DNA of 64,000 nt from Bacillus spongiae (lineage in GTDB: Bacteria; Bacillota; Bacilli; Bacillales; Bacillaceae_K): the NCBI RefSeq assembly GCF_037120725.1, contig NZ_JBBAXC010000014.1:62001-126000 (forward strand). The letters are read 5' to 3'. Positions 54,800 through 63,401 of the stretch are shown in pieces. Numbering within the stretch: position 1 is the stretch's first letter; each line of letters starts with the position of its first letter. A program made the position numbers and the translations under genes. The notes under the pieces are model-generated. The model was not told the DNA's origin, made no database searches, and saw nothing but the letters and a program-made list of their open reading frames with translations.

Positions 54800-54980
54800 G
54801 TTTTCCTCCTTTCGTTATCCTACTATCATCTTACCGCTATTCCTTAAACCCTATAACGACCCCCGGATAGAAATAGAACTAGGGCCAGGGAAGTAATTTT
54901 CACCTTCATAAAATGGTTTGCTAAAAAAATGAATTTCAAAATGTAACACCACTCTGTCATCCTTCTACATTAGCCAAAAA

Positions 54981-55009
54981 ACAAAACCTCGCTGTTAACG
55001 AAGTTTTTG
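54981..55009. terminator. Hairpin upstream of liaI
   Basis: AAAACCTCG and CGAAGTTTT flank a 7-base loop with A/T tracts outside. It lies between liaI (minus) and a small plus-strand gene, upstream of both, so its purpose is unclear; it may shield the LiaR-dependent promoter region from outside transcription. Confidence 0.4.
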
Positions 55010-55091
55010 TCCACTTCTTAACCTAAGTGAAAATACCAAGAAAGAACTTGTTCACTTTCGCATATATGTGTAAAAAGGGAGGAGGATGAAA

Positions 55092-55247
55092 ATGACATAT
55101 TATTGGGTAGTAACCGTTGGGATGTTGATGGTTTTATTTTTGATAGGGTGGACATTCTTTTACTTTCTTCGGCAAACATTAAATAGTGATGAAAGCAAAA
55201 GAATAGATCCACTTCCTAAGTCAAATAAAGAAAATCCGCCTATATAG
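55092..55247 (+). CDS. Small single-span membrane protein (51 aa)
   Basis: ATG at 55092 six bases after AGGAGG (an ATG at 55086 is too close). One membrane segment (WVVTVGMLMVLFLIGWTFFYF) and a polar, Pro-rich tail (SKRIDPLPKSNKENPPI). Divergent from liaI. Not recognised. Confidence 0.55.
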   Translation: MTYYWVVTVGMLMVLFLIGWTFFYFLRQTLNSDESKRIDPLPKSNKENPPI

Positions 55248-55264
55248 TAACTATCATCATATAC

Positions 55265-55310
55265 ATTGCTGCGGCTTGCGACAGTTGCCTGTCGATGCAG
55301 TTCAAGCAAC
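55265..55310 (+). repeat. Diverged single copy of the 119-bp repeat core
   Basis: TGCGGCTTGCG..CA..TTGCCTGTCG...CAGTTC.AGC matches the first 46 bases of the tandem repeat at 56.45-56.86 kb with about ten changes. In this copy CGACAG and CTGTCG form a perfect hairpin around TTGC. Confidence 0.6.
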
Positions 55311-55330
55311 GAATCACGATACTTATCAAT

Positions 55331-55369
55331 AAAATCCCTTCGGATTTATATCCAAAGGGGTTTTTTTAA
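55331..55369 (+). terminator. Terminator after the small membrane gene and repeat relic
   Basis: CCCTTCGGAT and ATCCAAAGGG pair with one mismatch and a 4-base loop, followed by TTTTTTT. Confidence 0.75.
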
Positions 55370-55719
55370 TCAGAGATAGAAACCTTGAACACAATTAGTT
55401 ATTCAAGAAGCGAGATAGTATGTGAAATAAAAAGTATTCTTGCTTGAAGGATATAGATAGACTTTATTGCTTACTATCAATATACTGAAAAATAATTAAA
55501 TCCTATCTTCCATACAGAAGTAGGAATTTAAAAATTCTAAACGACCATTGGACATTGTGTTCATTAACTTCTACGTACATAAGCGAATTTTCCCATCTAT
55601 ATGAAGACAGTCCCAGGAGGAGTGCTTCGCTACATAAGCAATAAACCTAAGTAAACATTGTAGTTAGTGTCCATAATAGAAAATAAGTAGTTCTAATCAA
55701 TTAATGGAGGTTTAATAAA

Positions 55720-56175
55720 ATGAAGAAAAATGATGAATATTTCATGAAAAAGGCTCTTGATATGGCTTTTCAAGCTAGAACGGAAGGAAATGAGCCGTTT
55801 GGAGCTATATTAGTAAAAGATGATGAAGTAGTTATGATTGGGGAAAATAAAATTAATACTTTGTGTGATCCTACTCACCATGCTGAAATCGGACTCATTA
55901 GAAAGTTTTGTACTGAACATAATATTTTTGATTTATCTCAATATAGCTTATATACAAGTTGTGAACCTTGTGTAATGTGCTCTGGCGCTATGGTTTGGTC
56001 GAATCTTGGAAAAATGGTATACAGTGTATCTCACAATCAATTAGCAGAAATAGCCGGTAGTAACATTATGATATCATGCAAAGAAGTATTTGATAAAAGT
56101 CCTCAAAAACCAGTAGTGGTAGAGAAAGTATTAAATGAAGAGGGATTAAAAGTATTTGAAGGATATAAATTTTAA
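55720..56175 (+). CDS. Nucleoside/guanine deaminase family protein
   Basis: 151 residues, zinc-dependent cytidine-deaminase fold. The zinc site is THHAEIGL (His, catalytic Glu) and SCEPCVMCSGA (two Cys). The size and sequence fit the TadA/guanine deaminase group; it lacks the TadA C-terminal helix features, so a free purine or nucleoside is a better guess than tRNA. TGGAGG precedes the ATG, and a terminator follows. Confidence 0.85.
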   Translation: MKKNDEYFMKKALDMAFQARTEGNEPFGAILVKDDEVVMIGENKINTLCDPTHHAEIGLIRKFCTEHNIFDLSQYSLYTSCEPCVMCSGAMVWSNLGKMVYSVSHNQLAEIAGSNIMISCKEVFDKSPQKPVVVEKVLNEEGLKVFEGYKF

Positions 56176-56372
56176 ATTAGAAACAGCTAAAGGAATAGAT
56201 GTTTGTACTTCAACAATCAATAATTATTAGGAAACGAAATGATTAATAAGGCGATTAGCTTTTTGTCTAGTGTCCACCTACGATTGTTGTTCTCCAAGCA
56301 GGTGTAATTTAGGAAAAATAGAAGTAGAAAATGATCGACATTTTTTATAAAATTCCACATTACATCTTCAAA

Positions 56373-56417
56373 AGAAGAATCCATTTTGATCAATAATTTT
56401 CAAAATGGATTCTTTTA
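56373..56417 (+). terminator. Terminator after the deaminase gene
   Basis: AAGAATCCATTTTGA (56375-56389) and TCAAAATGGATTCTT (56400-56414) form a perfect 15-bp stem ending in TTTT. Confidence 0.85.
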
Positions 56418-56450
56418 ACTTTGTTTATTTTTTCCAAACCAACGAAGACG

Positions 56451-56857
56451 GCTTGCGCCACTTGCCTGTCGGCACAGATCGAGCCGCCTTCACTTTTCTT
56501 TGGCTAGTTCCGACGGCTTGTCCCTCGGGGTCAACTGACTCAATCCTCCGATGATCAGGATCATCTGCGGCTTGCGCCACTTGCCTGTTGGGACAGATCG
56601 AGCCGCCTTCACTTTTCTTTGGCTAGTTCCGGCGACTTGTCCCTCGGGGTCAACTGACTCAATCCTTCGGTGATCGGGATCACCTGCGGCTTGCGCCACT
56701 TGCCTGTCGGCACAGTTCGAGCCGCCTTCACTTTTCTTTGGCTAGTTCCGGCGACTTGTCCCTCGGGGTCAACTGACTCAATCCTTCGGTGATCGGGATC
56801 ACCTGCGGCTTGCGCCACTTGCCTGTCGGCACAGTTCGAGCCGCCTTCACTTTTCTT
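56451..56857. repeat. Tandem array of 119-bp repeats (three full units and a partial fourth)
   Basis: GCTTGCGCCA recurs at 56451, 56570, 56689 and 56808, giving an exact 119-bp period. Units two to four are almost identical; unit one differs more. Each unit holds two dyad modules: GCGGCTTG...CGAGCCGC around TTGCCTGTCGG, and GGTGATCGGGATCACC. In unit one the second dyad is GATGATC/GATCATC, so both arms changed together. The array is visibly G+C-rich against A-T-rich neighbours. It ends exactly at the pflA stop codon. Confidence 0.92.
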
Positions 56858-57590
56858 ATTCCCCTTTGATTAGTTGATAGGCTTGCTGTACTTCTTCTTC
56901 ACTAGGTGTGTGAACACCTTCAAGGGGATATTCATAACCTAAATTCTTCCACTTATATACACCTAGCGTGTGATAAGGAAGGATTTCGATTTTTTCAATA
57001 TTGGATAACTCTCGTAGAAATTTGCCAAGCTTTATTAAGTCATTCTCACTATTTGTATAACCTGGTACGAGTACATGGCGAATCCATACAGGCTTGTTTA
57101 TTTTATCTAAGTGTCTTGCAAAAGCTTTAATATGCTCATTCGATAAGCCCGTTAAAGCTTTATGCTTTTCTGCATTCTCATGCTTTATATCTAATAATAC
57201 AAGATCGGTTAATTTCAACACGTTGTTCAGTTTTTCTTGAAATGACGCTTTTTCACTGTAACAGCCGCCCGATGTATCTATACATGTGTGAATTCCGAGC
57301 TTTTTGCACTCTGTGAAAAGTTCCATAATGAAGTCTAAATGTAACAAAGGTTCTCCTCCACTAACCGTCACACCACCTCCTGATGCTTGAATAAATGGTA
57401 GATAACTCTTTATTTCAGATATAAGTGTTGAAATAGAAATGTCCTTCCCTTCCCCTAATTTCCAAGTATCGGGGTTATGGCAATATTTACAGCGTAAAAG
57501 ACACCCTTGTGTAAAGACAATGTAGCGTATGCCTGGTCCGTCTACTGTCCCGAGGGATTCAGTTGAATGAACACTATTTTGGTATTGCAT
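56856..57590 (-). CDS. pflA: Pyruvate formate-lyase activating enzyme
   Basis: 244 residues, radical SAM. The iron-sulfur motif is GCLLRCKYCHNPD (CxxxCxxC), with the glycine-rich GGGVTVSGGEPLLH after it. It abstracts a hydrogen from the glycine of PflB to make the active radical. It starts 18 bases after pflB. ATTCAGC-type weak spacing is normal for this operon; the stop overlaps the tandem repeat array. Confidence 0.95.
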   Translation of the reverse strand: MQYQNSVHSTESLGTVDGPGIRYIVFTQGCLLRCKYCHNPDTWKLGEGKDISISTLISEIKSYLPFIQASGGGVTVSGGEPLLHLDFIMELFTECKKLGIHTCIDTSGGCYSEKASFQEKLNNVLKLTDLVLLDIKHENAEKHKALTGLSNEHIKAFARHLDKINKPVWIRHVLVPGYTNSENDLIKLGKFLRELSNIEKIEILPYHTLGVYKWKNLGYEYPLEGVHTPSEEEVQQAYQLIKGE

Positions 57591-57608
57591 TTCATTCAGC
57601 TCCCTCTA

Positions 57609-59834
57609 TTACATCATTTCATGGAACGTTCGGTTTATAACATCAATTTGCTGTTCTCTCGTTAATTTAATGAAATTGACAGCATAGCCCGAAACTCGAA
57701 TGGTCAGCTGTGGATAATTTTCTGGGTGTTCCATTGCATCTAGTAAGGTGTCACGATTAAAAACGTTAATATTTAAGTGATGGCCTTGCTTGATGGCATA
57801 CCCGTCTAACAGAGCGACTAAGTTTTTCTCCTGAGATTCGTCATCCTTGCCTAAAGCTTTCGGGACAATACTAAACGTATTTGAAATTCCATCACGTGAA
57901 TAATCGTATGGTAGCTTAGCAACGGAACTCAAAGATGCAAGTGCTCCTTTTTGGTCTCGTCCGTGTAACGGATTTGCACCAGGAGCAAATGGCTGACCTC
58001 CTTCACGCCCATCTGGAGTACTACCAGTCTTTTTGCCGTACACGACATTACTTGTAATTGTTAATATGGACATCGTAGGTATTGAATCTCTATAGGTTTG
58101 ATGGGATTTTAATTTATTCATAAAGCGCTTTACAAGATCTACTGCAATGGAATCGACTCGATCATCATTATTTCCATATTGAGGATAAGCTCCTTCTACT
58201 TCATAATCCACAGCCACTCCGTTTTCATCACGAATTACTTTTACATTGGCATGTTTAATCGCACTTAAGGAATCCGCGACAACAGACAGCCCTGCAATAC
58301 CACCTGCCATCGTGCGTATAATATCACGATCATGTAATGCCATTTCAATTCGCTCGTAAGAATATTTATCATGCATGTAGTGAATGATATTTAAGGTGTT
58401 CATATACAATTTCGCCAGCCAATTCAACATCTGATCATACTTTTCCATTACTTCTTCGTATTGGAGGTATTCTCCCTCAATCTTTGCAAATTGTGGGGCT
58501 ACTTGAATTTTAAGCTTTTCATCGACGCCCCCATTTATTGCGTATAATAATGCTTTTGCCAAGTTCGCTCGTGCTCCAAAAAATTGCATTTGTTTCCCTA
58601 TTCTCATCGCTGAAACACAACAAGCGATTCCGTAATCATCCCCATATTCTGAGATCATTACATCGTCACTCTCATATTGTATTGAACTCGTATTAATCGA
58701 CATTTTTGCACAATACCTTTTAAACGAATCAGGGAGCTTAGTTGACCATAAAACCGTTAAATTTGGCTCAGGTGCCGGACCTAAATTAGATAATGTGTTT
58801 AAAAAACGGAAGGAGTTCTTTGTCACGAGGGAACGACCATCTAGTCCCATTCCTCCTATTGACTCTGTTACCCACGTTGGGTCACCAGAGAATAATTCAT
58901 TATATTCTGGTGTGCGTGCAAATTTAACTAAACGAAGCTTCATCACGAAGTGGTCCACAAGCTCTTGCGCTTCTTCTTCTGTTAATCGATTTGATACTAT
59001 GTCTCTTTCAATATAAATATCTAAGAAAGTAGAGACACGACCGAGACTCATTGCCGCACCGTTTTGCTCTTTAATGGCCGCTAAATATCCGAAATACAAC
59101 CATTGAAACGCTTCTTTCGCCGTAGTAGCAGGTTTAGAAATATCATATCCATATATGTTAGCTAACTTCTTTAGCTCTTGAAGTGCATGAATTTGTTCTG
59201 AATGCTCTTCTCGATTTCTAATAACCTCCTCTGTCATCACCTCGTCACCGAGCGTTTTCATATCCTCTCTTTTCATATTAATTAGAAAATCAACGCCGTA
59301 TAGCGGTACTCTACGGTAATCACCAATAATTCTGCCACGTCCGTATGCATCTGGTAATCCTGTTATAATACCTGCTTTTCTTGCTAACAGCATCTCTTTC
59401 GTATAAGCATCAAATACTCCTTGGTTATGCGTTTTTCTAAAGTCAGTAAAAAGCTTCTCTGTTTCGTTATCTAATTCATATCCATAGGATTCCAATGAAG
59501 CTTTTGCCATTCGAATACCACCGAATGGCTGAAGAGATCGTTTAAATGGTTTTTCTGTTTGAAAGCCCACTATCGTTTCCAATTCTTTATTTAAGTAGCC
59601 TGACCCGTGAGAGGTAATCGTCGATACTTTCTTTGTATCCATATCCCAAACGCCACCACGTTCTCTCTCTTCTTTATCTAATTGGAGTACTTGCTTCCAC
59701 AACTCTGAGGTTGCTTCCGTTGGCCCTAATAAAAAAGTGTCATCTCCGTCATAAGGGGAATAATTTCGTTGAATAAAGTCTCTTACATCAATATCGTCTG
59801 TCCATTTTCCTTTTTCAAACCCTTCCCAATACAT
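57609..59834 (-). CDS. pflB: Formate C-acetyltransferase (pyruvate formate-lyase)
   Basis: 741 residues, normal length. The active-site cysteine pair is in [21 protein letters not shown], and the glycine-radical site is [14 protein letters not shown] near the C-terminus. The protein converts pyruvate and CoA to acetyl-CoA and formate during anaerobic growth. An Fnr-type box lies in its promoter region. B. subtilis 168 lacks pfl, whereas several other Bacillaceae have it. Confidence 0.96.
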   Translation of the reverse strand: MYWEGFEKGKWTDDIDVRDFIQRNYSPYDGDDTFLLGPTEATSELWKQVLQLDKEERERGGVWDMDTKKVSTITSHGSGYLNKELETIVGFQTEKPFKRSLQPFGGIRMAKASLESYGYELDNETEKLFTDFRKTHNQGVFDAYTKEMLLARKAGIITGLPDAYGRGRIIGDYRRVPLYGVDFLINMKREDMKTLGDEVMTEEVIRNREEHSEQIHALQELKKLANIYGYDISKPATTAKEAFQWLYFGYLAAIKEQNGAAMSLGRVSTFLDIYIERDIVSNRLTEEEAQELVDHFVMKLRLVKFARTPEYNELFSGDPTWVTESIGGMGLDGRSLVTKNSFRFLNTLSNLGPAPEPNLTVLWSTKLPDSFKRYCAKMSINTSSIQYESDDVMISEYGDDYGIACCVSAMRIGKQMQFFGARANLAKALLYAINGGVDEKLKIQVAPQFAKIEGEYLQYEEVMEKYDQMLNWLAKLYMNTLNIIHYMHDKYSYERIEMALHDRDIIRTMAGGIAGLSVVADSLSAIKHANVKVIRDENGVAVDYEVEGAYPQYGNNDDRVDSIAVDLVKRFMNKLKSHQTYRDSIPTMSILTITSNVVYGKKTGSTPDGREGGQPFAPGANPLHGRDQKGALASLSSVAKLPYDYSRDGISNTFSIVPKALGKDDESQEKNLVALLDGYAIKQGHHLNINVFNRDTLLDAMEHPENYPQLTIRVSGYAVNFIKLTREQQIDVINRTFHEMM

Positions 59835-59886
59835 CTAAACCACTTCCTTTAATTGATAATGAACAACAAATATATTTCTTACTTTT

Positions 59887-59929
59887 ACATTAGAACTTTC
59901 ACTAGAGTAAGGCTGTGATATATCTCACA
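59887..59929 (-). promoter_or_regulatory. Fnr box and promoter of pflBA
   Basis: TGTGATATATCTCACA (59914-59929) is a perfect TGTGA-N6-TCACA dyad, the Fnr consensus of Bacillus. TAATGT at 59887-59892 on the minus strand is a plausible -10; it would place the box centre near -41.5, where Fnr activates. Confidence 0.82.
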
Positions 59930-60151
59930 TGAAATTTGAGAAAGGAAAGTTCCTGCCTTTATTGGCACTGCTTTAATAAATCCAACAATTATGTGAACTA
60001 GTGAGCATGATTTTAGTTTCTTTCTTTATGACTTAATCCGCTTACATGCTTTCATTTAGCAATAAACTCGAAGAGGCTCAATTTTACTTTTGGACTTTCT
60101 ATAAAAGAAGCGTTAGGACAATATTTGCCCTAACGCTACAATAAACATGAT
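59930..60151. other. Intergenic stretch upstream of pflB
   Basis: No ORF. The right end carries the terminator of the oligopeptidase gene. Confidence 0.45.
60107..60140 (-). terminator. Terminator of the oligoendopeptidase gene
   Basis: AGCGTTAGG (60109-60117) and CCTAACGCT (60129-60137) form a perfect 9-bp stem; TTCTTTT follows on the minus strand. Confidence 0.75.
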
Positions 60152-61924
60152 TTACTTAGTCAAACGTAGAAATTCTTCTGCATCTTGGACGCATAGATTC
60201 ATTCCCTTTTCCCAAAAATCTTTTTGCGTGATATCTTCTCCTAAATGCTTCATTGCAAGTTCTTCAACTGTCATTACCGCCGTATCGCGGAGAAGGTTAA
60301 TATACTTTTGTTCATATCCTTCTCCCTCTTCTATTGCTTTCGCATAAATACTTAAAGAGAAAAGATAGCCAAATGTATATGGGAAGTTATAAAATGGTAC
60401 GCCTGTTATATAAAAATGAAGCTTTGAAGCCCAAAAGTGGGGATGATAGTCACTTAATGAATCTCCATAAGCTTCTTTTTGTGCTGCTTCCATTAGCTCA
60501 TTTAGCCGCTCGGCAGAAACCATTCCTTGTTTTCGCTCTTCGTAAAACCTCGTTTCAAAAAGGAAACGTGCGTGTATATTCATAAAGAAAGCGACACTTC
60601 GTTGAAGCTTATCTTCTACTAATGCTACTTTTTCTTCGTTTGTGTTTGCTTCCTTTACAGCCGCATCTGCGACAATCATCTCAGCAAACGTCGAGGCTGT
60701 CTCTGCGACATTCATCGCATAATTACGATTCAACGTATGCATTGGACGAAGAGCATATGAATGGAATGCATGTCCAAGTTCATGAGCTAGTGTTGCTACA
60801 TTCGACATGGTTCCAGAATAGGTCATAAAGATACGTGACTGTTCACTTAAAGGGAACAGTGTACAAAAACCTCCGGGGCGTTTTCCAGGTCGATCCTCTG
60901 CTTCAATCCATTCTTGTTCGAAGGCTTGTTTTGTAAAATCCGCCATTTCATTCCCAAATTTCCGGAAGTGCTTTTCAATAAAATGAGCTCCCTCATCGAA
61001 GGACATATTGTTCGTTGTCGTTGCAATTGGAGCACTTAAATCAGACCAGGATAGTTTTTCTTTTCCTAACAGCTCTGCTTTTCGATTAAGATAACCAACA
61101 AAAGCTTCTCGCTTCTCGCTAATTGCTCCCCACATTGCGTCTAGTGTTTCTTTTTTCATTCGATTATAACTAAGAGGCTCTTTTAACACTTCCTCCCATC
61201 CACGAGCATCATACACCTGTAGACGAAATCCACCTAGATGGTTAAGAGTGCGCGCAAACATTTCTTCTTTTTCCTGCCATGCTGCTTCTAGCTTTTTAAA
61301 TACCTCTTGACGAACGGCTGGATTTTTATGACTAGCCAAGTTATTCGCTTGTCCAACCGATAATGTTTTTAGTTCACCGTCTACTTCAACTTCGATTGCC
61401 ATTGAACCGACAACCGTATCATACATTTCTCCCCAACCATGATATCCATCAACAGCCAGTGATTGAATTAAAGCTTCCTCTTCATTAGAAAGCTTCTCCT
61501 TTGCTTTTTCACGCCACTCTTTTAATACAAAAGCCAAGTCCCTTAATGCTTCATCTTGAATGAAATCATTCCAAACATCATCATCTGTTTGTGAAAGTTT
61601 TTGTTGGAAAGAATTAAAACTTACTTGAAAGGTTGCACTGAGTGAAGTGAGTTCCCCTCTTAAGGCATCTGCTTTTCGATCATTCATATTTTGTGCTTGC
61701 AAGCACCCAATAAAAGCTCCAGCTTGACGTAAATACATCATCACACTAGTAGCAGGCTCAATCATGTTCACTATATTATGAACTGTTGGTTGTATAAACT
61801 TTCGCTCCTCTTCTGCAAAAGCCACTACCTTTTCCTGTAGGTTGTTCATATGATCACGAAATTCCGAAGACTCACTACCTCCAGAAAAGAACACATCTAA
61901 ATCCCAAACCTCACTATATCCCAA
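60152..61924 (-). CDS. pepF: M3 family oligoendopeptidase (PepF-like)
   Basis: About 590 residues. I prefer the TTG at 61924 (GGGGG seven bases upstream, product MGYSEVWDLD); an ATG at 61945 lies further 5'. The zinc motif HELGHAFHSYA is in LATLAHELGHAFHS, and the third ligand Glu in ETASTFAEMIVAD. The N-terminal helical part (residues 1-200) closes over the channel. It degrades peptides of about 6-20 residues in the cytoplasm. Monocistronic. Confidence 0.92.
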   Translation of the reverse strand: MGYSEVWDLDVFFSGGSESSEFRDHMNNLQEKVVAFAEEERKFIQPTVHNIVNMIEPATSVMMYLRQAGAFIGCLQAQNMNDRKADALRGELTSLSATFQVSFNSFQQKLSQTDDDVWNDFIQDEALRDLAFVLKEWREKAKEKLSNEEEALIQSLAVDGYHGWGEMYDTVVGSMAIEVEVDGELKTLSVGQANNLASHKNPAVRQEVFKKLEAAWQEKEEMFARTLNHLGGFRLQVYDARGWEEVLKEPLSYNRMKKETLDAMWGAISEKREAFVGYLNRKAELLGKEKLSWSDLSAPIATTTNNMSFDEGAHFIEKHFRKFGNEMADFTKQAFEQEWIEAEDRPGKRPGGFCTLFPLSEQSRIFMTYSGTMSNVATLAHELGHAFHSYALRPMHTLNRNYAMNVAETASTFAEMIVADAAVKEANTNEEKVALVEDKLQRSVAFFMNIHARFLFETRFYEERKQGMVSAERLNELMEAAQKEAYGDSLSDYHPHFWASKLHFYITGVPFYNFPYTFGYLFSLSIYAKAIEEGEGYEQKYINLLRDTAVMTVEELAMKHLGEDITQKDFWEKGMNLCVQDAEEFLRLTK

Positions 61925-62102
61925 AATAAGTCCCCCTTTTTTCATTCTTACTATGTATTCGAGGATTTTGATAAAAAACCCTTTCCTTCTATTGTAACGT
62001 AAATAGACGAATAAATCAGATTGGATCCTTCTTAATCAGAGGACTACTATTGACTAGAATAAAACCCTTTAACTAGAACAGGCTATAAATAGAGGTGATT
62101 AT

Positions 62103-62249
62103 ATGAAAAGAAGGACCGCTTCAGGGACTGATATTGAAGAAGTAAAAAAACTAAATAACGCTTCAGGCTTAGCTTACAATGAGGTAAAAAACAAATTAGC
62201 TGAGCAATATAGACAAAAAACAAAAAATCAATCTCCACCTACTAACTAA
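62103..62249 (+). CDS. Small gamma-SASP-like protein (48 aa)
   Basis: ATG at 62103 after AGAGGTGATT. The segment ASGTDIEEVKKLNNASG resembles one repeat of gamma-type small acid-soluble spore proteins (T-D/N-x-x-x-V-x-x-x-N-x-x-S); the remainder is basic and helical. It is shorter than classical SspE, which has two or three repeats. The assignment is tentative. Confidence 0.5.
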   Translation: MKRRTASGTDIEEVKKLNNASGLAYNEVKNKLAEQYRQKTKNQSPPTN

Positions 62250-62316
62250 AATACACTTAAATAATCTTCTGTTTTTCACTAATAGGTAGTGCCTATTAGA
62301 ATAATTACAATAGTAA

Positions 62317-62348
62317 AAAAAGGACAATTTATAAAAATTGTCCTTTAG
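62317..62348 (-). terminator. Terminator of the ABC permease genes
   Basis: AAAGGACAATTT (62319-62330) and AAATTGTCCTTT (62335-62346) form a perfect 12-bp stem followed by a T run on the minus strand. Confidence 0.85.
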
Positions 62349-62375
62349 GAAATCACAAAATGCAATTGGTTAGCA

Positions 62376-63401
62376 TTATAAATTTTTAAATGTCGTAAAT
62401 TCAAAAGAATGATCTGTAACCTTCTTTTGAACCCCAGAAGCTTCCTTATCTTCCACTACTTTTTGGTCACTATTTTGCTTTCCCTTATTAACTTTAGTGA
62501 ACGTTGATTCTAGACTGTTTAAAATTAAATTAATACTGATAATTGTTAAAGAAAAGAAAATAATAGGTACAATAGGGATATAAGGATGAATGAAAAAATA
62601 TTCAAAATAATCTCCTATTAAACCTGACCACTCATAGGAAAGTGTCTTTGGAGGCTCCTGAAGTGGAGAATAATCGATGACCGTCCCCCCAAAAAACATA
62701 CTTAATAAACCTAGATGTGCTAAAATAATCAACGTTTGATTAAATTGCTGAATGAAAAGAATGACAAATCTTTGGATTAAATGCTTATATACATGAACGA
62801 AGATAATTCGAAATGTGCTCGCACCTAATATTTTGGAGGCTTTAATAAATTCCATTCCTAGTATTTTCTGAATTTCCTTGACGATATATAGCACCACACT
62901 TGGTAATGGCAGCAGTACTAAAATTATTACTTCAAACGAGGCTCTCACATAAAATGGCTCTGCAAACCCATCAAAAGGCATTGTCAAAACATTAATAAGA
63001 ATAAAATATGCAACCAATGTTACGGGAAGCACTGAAAAGGTTTCAAGAATATGTTCAAATACTTTAAAGGTTCTTAAAAAATATCCACTTAAGATTGTTC
63101 CAATCACAATTCCTACTATTAACTGAAAAAAGGCAATTAATAAAGTAATGCCAATTGTATATTTGGCTCCTTCAATAACGATATGGAATAAATCGTAGCC
63201 GTTAGGATCTGTCCCTAATGGAAATGCTAATGAAGGCTGAAAAGGAGCCGTTTCTACAAGTTGTCCATCTATATATATACTTTGGACTTGCCTAATATCT
63301 CCATTATTAAATACAGTATTTCCGATACTAGCTAGAACTAAGAAACTAATAAATGAAAAACCAATTAAAAACCGTTTATCCTTCAACAAAACTTTAATCA
63401 A
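62376..63401 (-). CDS. Oligopeptide-type ABC transporter permease (DppC/OppC-like)
   Basis: 341 residues, TTG start directly after the stop of the preceding permease, with GGGGGAGG upstream. An N-terminal segment, an outside region with the typical LAFPLGTDPNGYDLFHIVIEGAKYTIGITLL, then five membrane segments. The EAA-type loop is MEFIKASKILGASTFRIIFVHVY. A polar tail of about 40 residues (NKGKQNSDQKVVEDKEASG) is longer than usual. The binding protein and ATPases are not in the window. Confidence 0.85.
   Translation of the reverse strand: MIKVLLKDKRFLIGFSFISFLVLASIGNTVFNNGDIRQVQSIYIDGQLVETAPFQPSLAFPLGTDPNGYDLFHIVIEGAKYTIGITLLIAFFQLIVGIVIGTILSGYFLRTFKVFEHILETFSVLPVTLVAYFILINVLTMPFDGFAEPFYVRASFEVIILVLLPLPSVVLYIVKEIQKILGMEFIKASKILGASTFRIIFVHVYKHLIQRFVILFIQQFNQTLIILAHLGLLSMFFGGTVIDYSPLQEPPKTLSYEWSGLIGDYFEYFFIHPYIPIVPIIFFSLTIISINLILNSLESTFTKVNKGKQNSDQKVVEDKEASGVQKKVTDHSFEFTTFKNL

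Larger units (their letters stand above)
55248..55719. other. Intergenic stretch with repeat relic and terminator
   Basis: No ORF supported. It holds a diverged repeat copy (55265-55310), a terminator (55333-55367) and A-T-rich sequence before the deaminase gene. Confidence 0.5.

Noticed and set aside
54800-54980. LiaR operator upstream of liaI
   Set aside because: The region has GC-rich partial dyads, but none I can defend as a LiaR site without alignment.
56490-56818. Two overlapping 69-codon frames (MAQAAGDPDH...) on the minus strand
   Set aside because: They are translations of the 119-bp tandem repeat, have no ribosome binding site and repeat each other; they are a product of the repeat and not genes.
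56451-56857. Possible CRISPR array
   Set aside because: Units are 119 bp with no variable spacers and no cas genes nearby.
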